Of a DNA stretch of 64,000 nucleotides, positions 44,634-53,319 are shown one piece after another. This stretch comes from CAVXGU01 sp963761615 (GTDB lineage Bacteria > Acidobacteriota > Vicinamibacteria > Vicinamibacterales > CAVVIG01). Positions within the stretch are counted from its first letter, which is position 1. Each line of letters begins with the position of its first letter. The DNA lies in NCBI GenBank assembly GCA_963761615.1, contig CAVXGU010000003.1, positions 1,984,001 to 2,048,000 on the forward strand. The letters are read 5' to 3'. A program made the position numbers and the translations under genes. Below the pieces are notes generated by a model, which saw only the letters and a list, made by a program, of their open reading frames with translations, made no database searches and was not told the DNA's origin.

Positions 44634-47177
44634 TCAGTTCTGGCGAAGCGCTTCGGCGGGATCGATGCGCGAAGCCCGCCACGCCGGCAACCAGCCCGCG
44701 GCAGCCGCAACGGCGCCCAGTGTGACAACGGCAGCCGTGAACGTGACAGGATCGAGCGGTGCCAGCCGGTACAGCAGGGGGCCGATGAATCTCGAGACCC
44801 AGATGCTGATGGCCGCGCCGCACGTAATGCCAAGCGCGATCAGCCACACCACGCGCGCCATGACGAGACGCAGCACACCGTTGGGTGGCGCGCCGATCGC
44901 CAGACGGATCCCCAACTCGGTCCGCCGGCGTGCCACGGCGTAGGCCGTCACGCCGTACAAGCCGACGCTCGCAAGCAGCAAGGCCAGGCCGCCGAAGAAT
45001 CCCGACAACCAAGCGACGACGCGCTCCTGAGCAAGCGAGTCCTGCACCTGACCCGAAAGCGAGGTAAATGTGACGGCCAGGTCCGGACTCGCCGCGCGCA
45101 CCGCCTGGGCAACGCTCGTGACGAGGCGGCTCGGCGATCCGCCCAGGACTTTGACAGCCAAGTCCAGTTGATCGGTGGTCGGGGCCCAGGTGGCTTGCGC
45201 CAGGGGGACAAAGACCACGGGCCGAACGGGAGCGCGAACAGACTGGTACACCGCGTCGGCTGACACGCCGACAATTTCCATCGTGAGTGCTGGAGACGTT
45301 GACTGGATGGTCTGACCGATGGGATTGCCGGCCGGCAGAAAGGCTCGGGCAAAGGCTTCGTTCACGACGGTGACCAGCGGACTCCCTTTCACGTCGCGAT
45401 CGTCGAAGTCGCGGCCCGTCACGATGGGCGTGCCGAACGTGTCGAATGAGCCCGGCCCAACAAAGTCGAGAATGACCCGCCGAGCCTCGACTGGCATCGC
45501 CCCGAGCGGCGCGCCGCCGGCCCGTTCGAGGGGCAAGACGAACGTGCCATCAAAAGGCGGCGTCTGCATCGACAGTGCCGCGCCGGCAACGCCGGTCAGC
45601 GAGCGCACGTCGTCTCGCACGGCGTCGAACAACTGCAAGCGCTGAGCGGTCTCGAGGGGAGCGCTGTGGGCGTTGATCCGGGCCACCAGCACATGGTCGC
45701 GGTCGAAGCCCAGATTCCGAGTCGCCAGAGCAAAGAAGGTGCGCCCCAAGAGTCCTGCGATCAGCACGAGGACCAGCGACAGCGCGATCTGGGCCACGAC
45801 GAGGCCGCTGTCGAACCTGTAAGGGCGGCCGCCTGCATTCGGCTGCCGCGCGGTCAGGGCATCAATGGGCGACGCCTTCGACATCAGGACCGCTGGCGTC
45901 ACCCCAGCCAGCACGGCGGTTGCGGTCATGACGAGTGTCGTGAAGGCGAGCAGGTGCCCATCAAGCGACAGGTTCAGGAACAGCGGCTTCGTTCGAGTGG
46001 ACAGCTGTCGGACCACCACCGCACTTCCCCACCGCGCCACGATCCATCCACATGTAGCACCCAAGCCGGCCAATAGTGCGCTCTCGATGAAGAACTGTCG
46101 TGCGAGGCGCCAGCGCGACGCGCCAAGCGCAACGCGGACACTGAGCTCATGACGCCGCGTCATGGCCTTCGACAGCAAGAGATTCGCGATGTTGGCACAC
46201 GCGATTAGGAGAACAACGGACACGAGTATCCAGCTCGTGACGAGCGGCCGCTCGTAGGCAGGGCGGAGGCTCGAGTCGCCCGTCGCCGCCGGCACCAGCC
46301 GGAAGCTCTGCGAGAGGTACGCCTTGAGGTAGGCGGCCGACCAGCGCGGCTGCGTCGCGTCGAGAATCGGAGCGGCCTCCGCCTGGAGCCGCTCGGTCGC
46401 CGCCTCCCGGGTGTCATGAGACCGCAAGCGTCCGATCACGTTCAGCCACATGGCGCTGCGATTGTCCAACAGTGCCTCATGGCGGCCGATCAGCGGTTCA
46501 ACGTACATCGGCACGATTACGTCGAATGTTCGCCCCACGTCGAGACCGAAGAAGTCTGGCGGGGTGACACCAATCACCGTCAGCGGGACGTGTTCGAGCG
46601 GCACGCGTCGGCCAAGCACCGTGGCCGAGCCACCGAAGTGCTCCTGCCAGTAGGCGTAGCTGATCACGGCCACCGGACCCCGAGGTCCGCCACCGCGCAC
46701 ATCGTCCGCCCCGGGGAACACGCGCCCCACAACGGCCTGGATGCCCAGCGTATCGAAGAAGGAACCGCTGGCGAACAGGCAATCGACGGTCTGCGTGTCA
46801 CCCGGGAACGTCACGTTCGCGCGACGCGCCGCCGAGTACGCCGCGACGTCTTGGAACAGCTCGCGCCGATCGCGCAGCTGCTCCCAGACGGCGGTGTTCC
46901 ATTCAGGCAGGCCAGGTCGGGGAGCAGACTTGAGGACGACGAGCCCAGCCGGGTCGCGAACGGGAAGGGCCCGCAACAGGAGGGCGTTGACGAGCGAGAA
47001 GATCGCCGTGTTGGCGCCAATTCCGATCGCCAGTGACAACACGGCGACCCCGGTCACGACAGGCGTGGCGCGGAAGTTCCGAATGGCGAGACGGACGTCC
47101 TGGGCCAATCCGCGAATCAACGACGCCGCACCGAGCAGCCGAGAACGACCACCGCCGGCTCTCGTCCGCATCGTCAT
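44634..47177 (-). CDS. ADOP-type ABC transporter permease (MacB/FtsX family)
   Basis: 847 residues with two FtsX-type halves. Each half has a MacB-like periplasmic domain and membrane helices: first helix around AVLSLAIGIGANTAIFSLVN, the cluster SWILVSVVLLIACANIANLLL, and the final block. C-terminal ending ASRIDPAEALRQN is the family signature. These orphan permeases without their own ATPase are numerous in Acidobacteriota. Upstream 47178-47424 holds no gene. Confidence 0.9.
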   Translation of the reverse strand: MTMRTRAGGGRSRLLGAASLIRGLAQDVRLAIRNFRATPVVTGVAVLSLAIGIGANTAIFSLVNALLLRALPVRDPAGLVVLKSAPRPGLPEWNTAVWEQLRDRRELFQDVAAYSAARRANVTFPGDTQTVDCLFASGSFFDTLGIQAVVGRVFPGADDVRGGGPRGPVAVISYAYWQEHFGGSATVLGRRVPLEHVPLTVIGVTPPDFFGLDVGRTFDVIVPMYVEPLIGRHEALLDNRSAMWLNVIGRLRSHDTREAATERLQAEAAPILDATQPRWSAAYLKAYLSQSFRLVPAATGDSSLRPAYERPLVTSWILVSVVLLIACANIANLLLSKAMTRRHELSVRVALGASRWRLARQFFIESALLAGLGATCGWIVARWGSAVVVRQLSTRTKPLFLNLSLDGHLLAFTTLVMTATAVLAGVTPAVLMSKASPIDALTARQPNAGGRPYRFDSGLVVAQIALSLVLVLIAGLLGRTFFALATRNLGFDRDHVLVARINAHSAPLETAQRLQLFDAVRDDVRSLTGVAGAALSMQTPPFDGTFVLPLERAGGAPLGAMPVEARRVILDFVGPGSFDTFGTPIVTGRDFDDRDVKGSPLVTVVNEAFARAFLPAGNPIGQTIQSTSPALTMEIVGVSADAVYQSVRAPVRPVVFVPLAQATWAPTTDQLDLAVKVLGGSPSRLVTSVAQAVRAASPDLAVTFTSLSGQVQDSLAQERVVAWLSGFFGGLALLLASVGLYGVTAYAVARRRTELGIRLAIGAPPNGVLRLVMARVVWLIALGITCGAAISIWVSRFIGPLLYRLAPLDPVTFTAAVVTLGAVAAAAGWLPAWRASRIDPAEALRQN

Positions 47178-47424
47178 GTGGCAGATAGTGCAGCCACCCT
47201 GGGCAGCGTGTCAAAGCGCTGGCTGTGTAGTCTCCGTTGGTGGACGGAGGGCTACTTACAAGGGCCAAGCAATCGCCAACCGATTGCCACGCTGAGCAAG
47301 ACTGGCAGCACCGTCCACAAGAGCGCCTTTTCATGAGGTCTGAGGGCGACGAGCTTGCCGAATTCTTGCGGTTATCGCGCCACGCGATGTCTCGGCAGAC
47401 GCGGCGCGGAGTCCACCGGCGCGA

Positions 47425-50400
47425 CTATCTGGTTAGGTAGAAGTGCACGGCTGGCGTAATGATAAGCGACAGGACCATCGAGATCAGGATGCCGCCGATG
47501 ACCGCGACCGCGAGCGGCTGCAGCATCTGCGATCCCGAGCCGATCGCGAAGGCGAGCGGCGCCATGCCGGCCACCGCAGCCAGCGCAGTCATCGTGATGG
47601 GCCGCAGCCGGCGCCGTCCCGCCTGAATCATGGCTTCCTCGGCGCTCATGCCGAGCTCCCGGAACTTGTGATCCGCGTCGAGCAGCAGGATCCCGTTCTT
47701 AGCGACGATGCCGACGACCATGATGAGGCCCATGAACGACGTCACGTTGAACGTAATCCCGGCGAGGAGCAGGGCGAAGAAGACGCCGGCTGTCGACAGG
47801 AGCGCGGACGCCAGGATGGCCGTCGGCGCCGCGAACGACCCAAACTCGACGAGGAGCACGGCAAACACGAGCACCAGCGCGAGCACCAGCACGAGCGACA
47901 GGTCGCGGAATGACTGCTGCTGCTGGGCGTAGAGCCCACCGTACTCCACGCGGATCGACGGCGGCAGATGCATGTCAGCAATGGCGGCCTGCACCTCCGC
48001 GATGCCCGTGCCGAGCGACATGCCCTCAAGGCGCGCGGTGACGTCAACTTCGCGCTGGAGGTTCTGGCGGAGGATCTCGGTCTGGCCGGGCTCTTCGGTC
48101 ACGGTGGCGAGCGAGCCGAGCGTGGCGGTACGGCCGATCGAGCTGACCAGCAGCGTATTCGTCATGGCCTCAAGGGACGTGCGATTGGCATCGGGAAACC
48201 GCACGCGGATGTTGTAGGCGCGGTCGTTGGCGACGACCGGCGTCGCCGCGACGTCGCCGAGGAGGATAGCGCTCGCGTCGGTCGACACCTCCTCCGGCGT
48301 GAACCCGGCCTGCGCGGCCACGGTCGGATTCACGTGGAACGTGACGGCCGGACCGCTCACGGAATTCTCGACGCCGTTCAGGATGTCGACAACGCCGCCG
48401 ATCTTCGCAATGCGGTCGGCCACGGCCGGTGCCGTTCGGTTCAGGAGGCCCGCATCCTCCGAGAAGAGCTTCAGGTCGATCGGGTCGGGGTTGCCGGTGA
48501 GGTCACCGATCATGTCCTCGAGCACCTGGAAGAAGTCGACATTCAGCTCCGGCTCGCTCTGCTCGATCCGGCGCCGAACGTCGGAGATGATCTCGTCGAC
48601 GCCGCGCGAGCGGTTCGACTTGAGCTTGACCGAGATGTCGCCCGTGTTCGCCTCGGTCACGGCGGCCAACCCGAGCTGCAGCCCGGTGCGGCGCGACGTG
48701 CTCTGGACTTCCGGGATCGAGCGAATGATCTGCAGCACATGCGTGACGACGCGGTTCGTCTCGCTCAACGAGCTTCCCGCCGGCATGATGTAGTCGAACA
48801 CGAAGCCGCCCTCGTCCATCGACGGCAGCAGATCCGAGCCGAGCGCCCGGTACGAGACGAACGACAGGACAATGAGCACCGCGCTGCCACCCGCGAGCCA
48901 CCAGGGATGTGCCAACGCGCGCCGCAGCCAGACCTCGTAGCGACGGATGACGCGACCGAAGAAGCCGCGCATCGACGCTTCTTCCGCCGCGAGCACGTGC
49001 CGTAGCTCCTCCTCGCGCGTCCGCGCCGCGGGCCGCTCGTGTACGGTCGCGTGGCGGCGGATAAAGAACTGGCTGAGCGTCGGCGTCCACGTAAGCGCCA
49101 GCGCCAGCGATGTGAGCAGAGCCACACCCATCGTAATCGCCAGGGCGCGGAAGAAGACGCCGATGACACCGGTAATGGCGATGAGCGGCAGGAACACCAC
49201 GATCGGCGTGAACGTCGAGCCGATCAGGGGTACCGTCAGCTCGTCCAGCGCGCGCCGCACCGCCGCCAGACGTCCCTGACCGGCGTCCCGGTGCAGCACG
49301 ATATTCTCGACCACGACCACCGCGTCGTCGATCACCAAGCCGACGGCCGCAGCGAGGCCGCCCAGTGTCATCAGGTTGAAGGTCTGCCCCAGCGCCGCGA
49401 GCACGACGAACGTAATCATCAGCGTGACGGGGATGACCAGCCCAGCGACGAGCGACGATCCCCAGTCGTGTAGGAAGATGACCAGAATGATCGAGGCCAG
49501 CAGGATGCCCAGGAGCACGGCGTCGCGCACACTGGCAATGGCGGCCGTCACGAGCTCCGACTGATCGTAGTACGGTTCGATGTGGACATCGGAGGGCAAC
49601 GAGGTCTTCAGCGCCTCGACCTCCTGGTGCACCGCATCGGCCACCTGGACGGTATTGCTGTCCGGCTGACGACTGATCTCCAACAGGACGGCGGGCTTCA
49701 TGTCCGCCGTAACGATTGTATAGACCGGCTCGGCCGACCGGGACACGTCGGCCACATCGCCGATGTGAATCGGCACACCGGACGGGCTGTTCTTCACGGC
49801 GATTTGCGCGAGGCCCTCTGGCGTGCGCACCTGACCTGTCACGAGGCCGAGGAACAGCTGATGCTCCCGCTCGAGCAGTCCGGGCGAGTCGACGAGGTTC
49901 GTGCGTCCGACCGCGTCGAGCAGGTCGGTCACGGTGACGCCGGTGCGCAGCAGATCACCCGGGTGCGGCGTGATCTGGAACTCCGGCGCCTGGCCGCCCA
50001 TGATGCGGATGGACGAGACGCCGTTCTGCCGGTTCAGCCGAGGCTTCACCTCGTAGGTGGCGAGCTCCCAGAGCTGCGACAGCGGCTCCTTGTCCGATGT
50101 AAGGCTGTACCCGAGCACCGGGAAACTCGCGAAGGTCAGCCGGTGCGTCGTCATCTGCGCCGTCGGCGGCAGCGACGATCGGATCTGGGCCAGCGCGGCG
50201 TTTACCCGCTGGAGCGTCTCGACCATGTCGTGTTGCCAGTCGAAGGACAGGTCGATTTCGGCCGAGCCACGACTCGTAATCGATCGGACCTCCTGCAGCC
50301 CCAGCACGCTGTTGACGGCTTCCTCGACCGGGCGCGTGATGGTCACCAGCATCTGATCAATCGGCATCACGCCGTTGTCGATACCGATAATGACGCGCGG

Positions 50401-50562
50401 AAAGTTCGTCTGGGGAAAGACCGCAATCGGAATCCGGATCGCGAGATAGCTACCGGTCACCGCCAGCGCGACGATCAAAAAGATGAGCGACTTAGCGTGG
50501 CGCGCGAACCAGTGCTCGCGGGGCGGCCCTTCCTCGAAGATCGGCGTCTCGGTCCCGCTCAT
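47425..50562 (-). CDS. RND efflux pump inner-membrane component (HAE1/AcrB-like)
   Basis: 1045 residues from ATG 50562, 8 nt after the membrane-fusion gene; the ORF extension to 50652 is not supported. Twelve-helix RND architecture: SLIFLIVALAVTGSYLA at helix 1, GLVIDDAVVVVENI in the proton-relay region, and the duplicated GLIMVVGIVAKNGILLLDAD. Probably exports drugs, toxins or metals. Last gene of the TonB receptor-TolC-MFP-RND operon. Confidence 0.93.
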   Translation of the reverse strand: MSGTETPIFEEGPPREHWFARHAKSLIFLIVALAVTGSYLAIRIPIAVFPQTNFPRVIIGIDNGVMPIDQMLVTITRPVEEAVNSVLGLQEVRSITSRGSAEIDLSFDWQHDMVETLQRVNAALAQIRSSLPPTAQMTTHRLTFASFPVLGYSLTSDKEPLSQLWELATYEVKPRLNRQNGVSSIRIMGGQAPEFQITPHPGDLLRTGVTVTDLLDAVGRTNLVDSPGLLEREHQLFLGLVTGQVRTPEGLAQIAVKNSPSGVPIHIGDVADVSRSAEPVYTIVTADMKPAVLLEISRQPDSNTVQVADAVHQEVEALKTSLPSDVHIEPYYDQSELVTAAIASVRDAVLLGILLASIILVIFLHDWGSSLVAGLVIPVTLMITFVVLAALGQTFNLMTLGGLAAAVGLVIDDAVVVVENIVLHRDAGQGRLAAVRRALDELTVPLIGSTFTPIVVFLPLIAITGVIGVFFRALAITMGVALLTSLALALTWTPTLSQFFIRRHATVHERPAARTREEELRHVLAAEEASMRGFFGRVIRRYEVWLRRALAHPWWLAGGSAVLIVLSFVSYRALGSDLLPSMDEGGFVFDYIMPAGSSLSETNRVVTHVLQIIRSIPEVQSTSRRTGLQLGLAAVTEANTGDISVKLKSNRSRGVDEIISDVRRRIEQSEPELNVDFFQVLEDMIGDLTGNPDPIDLKLFSEDAGLLNRTAPAVADRIAKIGGVVDILNGVENSVSGPAVTFHVNPTVAAQAGFTPEEVSTDASAILLGDVAATPVVANDRAYNIRVRFPDANRTSLEAMTNTLLVSSIGRTATLGSLATVTEEPGQTEILRQNLQREVDVTARLEGMSLGTGIAEVQAAIADMHLPPSIRVEYGGLYAQQQQSFRDLSLVLVLALVLVFAVLLVEFGSFAAPTAILASALLSTAGVFFALLLAGITFNVTSFMGLIMVVGIVAKNGILLLDADHKFRELGMSAEEAMIQAGRRRLRPITMTALAAVAGMAPLAFAIGSGSQMLQPLAVAVIGGILISMVLSLIITPAVHFYLTR

Positions 50563-50569
50563 GCCTGGG

Positions 50570-51868
50570 CTACTTTCGGTCCGCGCCCTTGGCGGGCGAC
50601 GACGCCGGCGCGGCAACCTGAACCTCGGTGCCGTCCTCGAGACCGAAGGCACCGACCGTGACCACCGTTTCGCCCACCTTGAGGCCGCTCGTGATCTGGG
50701 TCCGGCCGTTCTCGGTCACGCCGACCTCCACGGGCCGCGTGTGGGCCTTCTTGTCGGTCCCCACGACCATCACCGACCGGGCGCCGCTCTCGTCGGTCAG
50801 GATGGCATCCTGCGGCACCACGACGGCGTCGGGGACGGTCCGCGCGACGATATCGACGCGCACGCTGGTGCCGGGCTTCAGCCGGCCCTCCGGGTTCGGT
50901 ACCTGCACCCAGACCTGCATCGTCGTACTGGCCGGGTCGAGCGCCGGGCTCACCACCGTCACCTTCCCGCCGACGGGCGCGTCGCCGCCAGGTACCGTCA
51001 GCGTCGCCGCGTCGCCCATCGAGACCTCGCTCGCCTGCTCTACGGGGACTGGAGCCCGCGCCACGACGGCGGAGGTGTCCATGACGGTCAGGAGCGGTGA
51101 GCCGGGCTGCGCCATCTCCCCGGCGTAGAACGGCCAATCGGTGATGTAACCGTCGATAGGGCTGCGGATTGTCGCGTAGCTCAGCTGGGCCTCCGCCGCC
51201 TCGTACTGGCCCTTGGCCGAAGCCAGCTGCGCCTCGGCACCTTTCAACGTCTGCGCCTGCGTCACGGCCTGCAGGGCGTCGAGGTGCTGTTTCGCGACGT
51301 CGTAGGCGCTCTGGGCCTGGGCGAGCGCGACGCGTGCGCTCTCCAGATCGCGCTGGGGCAGCGCGCCCTGCTCGAGGAGCCGCTGACGATCGCTGAACAC
51401 CTGCTGCTGCGCGTCGAGCGCCGCCTTCGACGTCGTCACGTCGAGCTGCGCTTTCTGCAGGTCGGCCGGGACGCTGGCCTGCCTCGTGGTCTCGTAGCTC
51501 GCCTGCGCCTGCTCGTACAGGCCCTGATCCTGCGCGACTGCGGCGGCGAGGTCCTGGTGCTCGAGCACGACGAGGATCTGTCCCTTCTTCACCTGCGCGC
51601 CGCGCTGGACGTAGAACCGCTCCACCGGCGCGCTGATCTTCGGGACGATCGCCGCCTGCTGCAGCGGATAAAGCACGGCGTCGGCCGTCACGACATCGGC
51701 GATGGATCCTTGCTGCGCCTGGGTGGTCTGGACGCTCACAACCGCCGTGGCGACCGGTTGCCCCCCCGAGCAGCCCGCCGCCGCGACGAGCGGGGTCAGG
51801 ACGATGGCCAGCACGGCATACCGTGGCCTGCTGCCTCGATGGACCAGGACTCGTCGCGCGCGCATCAT
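50570..51868 (-). CDS. RND efflux periplasmic adaptor (membrane fusion protein)
   Basis: 432 residues. Lipobox AAGCSGG; HlyD/AcrA pattern with the alpha-helical hairpin (about 110-220, Gln/Ala-rich), lipoyl half-motifs and beta-barrel (GYITDWPFYAGEM). Bridges the pump at 47425 to the TolC-like channel. Start overlaps the channel stop (ATGATG). Confidence 0.9.
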   Translation of the reverse strand: MMRARRVLVHRGSRPRYAVLAIVLTPLVAAAGCSGGQPVATAVVSVQTTQAQQGSIADVVTADAVLYPLQQAAIVPKISAPVERFYVQRGAQVKKGQILVVLEHQDLAAAVAQDQGLYEQAQASYETTRQASVPADLQKAQLDVTTSKAALDAQQQVFSDRQRLLEQGALPQRDLESARVALAQAQSAYDVAKQHLDALQAVTQAQTLKGAEAQLASAKGQYEAAEAQLSYATIRSPIDGYITDWPFYAGEMAQPGSPLLTVMDTSAVVARAPVPVEQASEVSMGDAATLTVPGGDAPVGGKVTVVSPALDPASTTMQVWVQVPNPEGRLKPGTSVRVDIVARTVPDAVVVPQDAILTDESGARSVMVVGTDKKAHTRPVEVGVTENGRTQITSGLKVGETVVTVGAFGLEDGTEVQVAAPASSPAKGADRK

Positions 51869-53211
51869 CGGAACGTCCCCGTCAGGGTCTGGAGGGTGGC
51901 CAGTGTCAGGCGGTATCGCGCCTGGCCGTCGTCATACGCGTTGCGGCTGGCGACGAGTGTGGTCTGCGCGTCGACGACCTCGAGCACAGTCGCCTCGCCG
52001 GCTTGATAGCGGAGAGTCGTGAGGCGCAGGCTCTCGGCGGCGAGGTCGGCCGAGCGCTGCAGCGAATCGAGCTCGGCACGTGCCGCCTGAGCGTCGTGGT
52101 AGTAGCTGTCGAGATCGGCGAGCAGCTGGCGCTGCGTGACGCTCAGATCCGTTGCCGCTTGCTTCTGACGCAGGTGCGCCGCGGCGATCTCCGCCCGTGA
52201 CGCGCCCCAGTTCCAGAGAGGCACGTTCACTGACGCAATCACACTGTACCCGAGCGTGCTCACGCCGTTGATCGACGTCGCGAACTGGTTCGCGTCGATC
52301 CCATAAAAATAGTCCATCGCGAGCGACGGCAGGATCCGCCCGCGCGCGACCCACACGTCCTGGTGAGCCTGGCGGAGCGCGGCCTGCGCGGCGGCGATGT
52401 CCGGATTGTTGTGCGCCGCCTGCGCCTGCGCGGTGTCGAGCCCGGGGAGCGGTGCGGGCTTCGCGAGGTCGTCGACGATCGAAAACGAGGTCTCATAGCC
52501 AGGGAAGATCACAATCGCCAGCTCGTTGCGCGCGGTGCGCAGGGCCAGCTCGGCTTCCTGCAGATCGCGTCCGCGCTGCTCGGTCTGCAACTGGGCCTTG
52601 ATTACGTCGGCATGTGCGGCCTCCCCGCCGCGCTCGCGGTCCTCGGTGATCGTCAGGAACTGCTGAGCGTAGACCTGCGCCTGCTGCGCCGTCGCCAGCT
52701 TCCGCTGTGCCACCAACACATCGTCGTAGCGGCTGACGACGGTCACCACGAGGCCGCGCTCAACGATTTCCGTCTGGGCACGAGCGAGGGCCTCCCCGGC
52801 CGTTGCACTTCGATAGGCCGCCGTCTCGGCGACGCCGATCTGATGGTGCACGTCGACCTGGTTGTAGTACTCGCGGCTGCCGTTGTTGCCGACGAAGCGC
52901 CCCGTCGCGGTGCCGTTCGGTTGAGTGTAAATGTAGCTGTTCAGTGAGGTCACGCTCGGCAGCAGAAAGGCGCGCGCCGCCAGCCGGGCGGCGCGCGCCG
53001 CGCCATCATTGGCCGCTGCCGCCGCGAGTTGCGGGCTATTGCCCTGTGCCAGCTTCAAGGCGTCATCCAGCGTGATCGCACGAGCGACGGGCGCCGATGC
53101 CTGAGCAGGCGGTGTTGTCGACGAGCCTCCTGGCAACTGGGCAAACACCGGCGCCGCGACGCTGATGATGAAAGTGCACGGAACGACCGCAGCGAGCTGT
53201 GCACGCGTCAT
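51865..53211 (-). CDS. TolC-like outer-membrane efflux protein
   Basis: 448 residues from ATG 53211 (MTRAQLAAVV signal; the ORF extension to 53283 is unlikely). OEP repeats: LDDALKLAQGNSPQLAAA and DTAQAQAAHNNPDIAAAQ, with the coiled segments AQQAQVYAQQFLTITEDRER. Forms the trimeric exit duct for the RND pump encoded downstream. Confidence 0.9.
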   Translation of the reverse strand: MTRAQLAAVVPCTFIISVAAPVFAQLPGGSSTTPPAQASAPVARAITLDDALKLAQGNSPQLAAAAANDGAARAARLAARAFLLPSVTSLNSYIYTQPNGTATGRFVGNNGSREYYNQVDVHHQIGVAETAAYRSATAGEALARAQTEIVERGLVVTVVSRYDDVLVAQRKLATAQQAQVYAQQFLTITEDRERGGEAAHADVIKAQLQTEQRGRDLQEAELALRTARNELAIVIFPGYETSFSIVDDLAKPAPLPGLDTAQAQAAHNNPDIAAAQAALRQAHQDVWVARGRILPSLAMDYFYGIDANQFATSINGVSTLGYSVIASVNVPLWNWGASRAEIAAAHLRQKQAATDLSVTQRQLLADLDSYYHDAQAARAELDSLQRSADLAAESLRLTTLRYQAGEATVLEVVDAQTTLVASRNAYDDGQARYRLTLATLQTLTGTFR

Positions 53212-53319
53212 CACCTGACGGCGCCAGCGGTTGTGCGGAACCGTCCCGTGCGAGCCCTCGACGCTCGCAGATCGGAGAACCACGGCAGGCTTCGGAGACG
53301 TGCGATCATCGGTCTGTGA

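Noticed and set aside
47178..47424. Short plus-strand ORF in the permease-RND gap
   Set aside because: No ribosome site, no homology, atypical composition; treated as intergenic.
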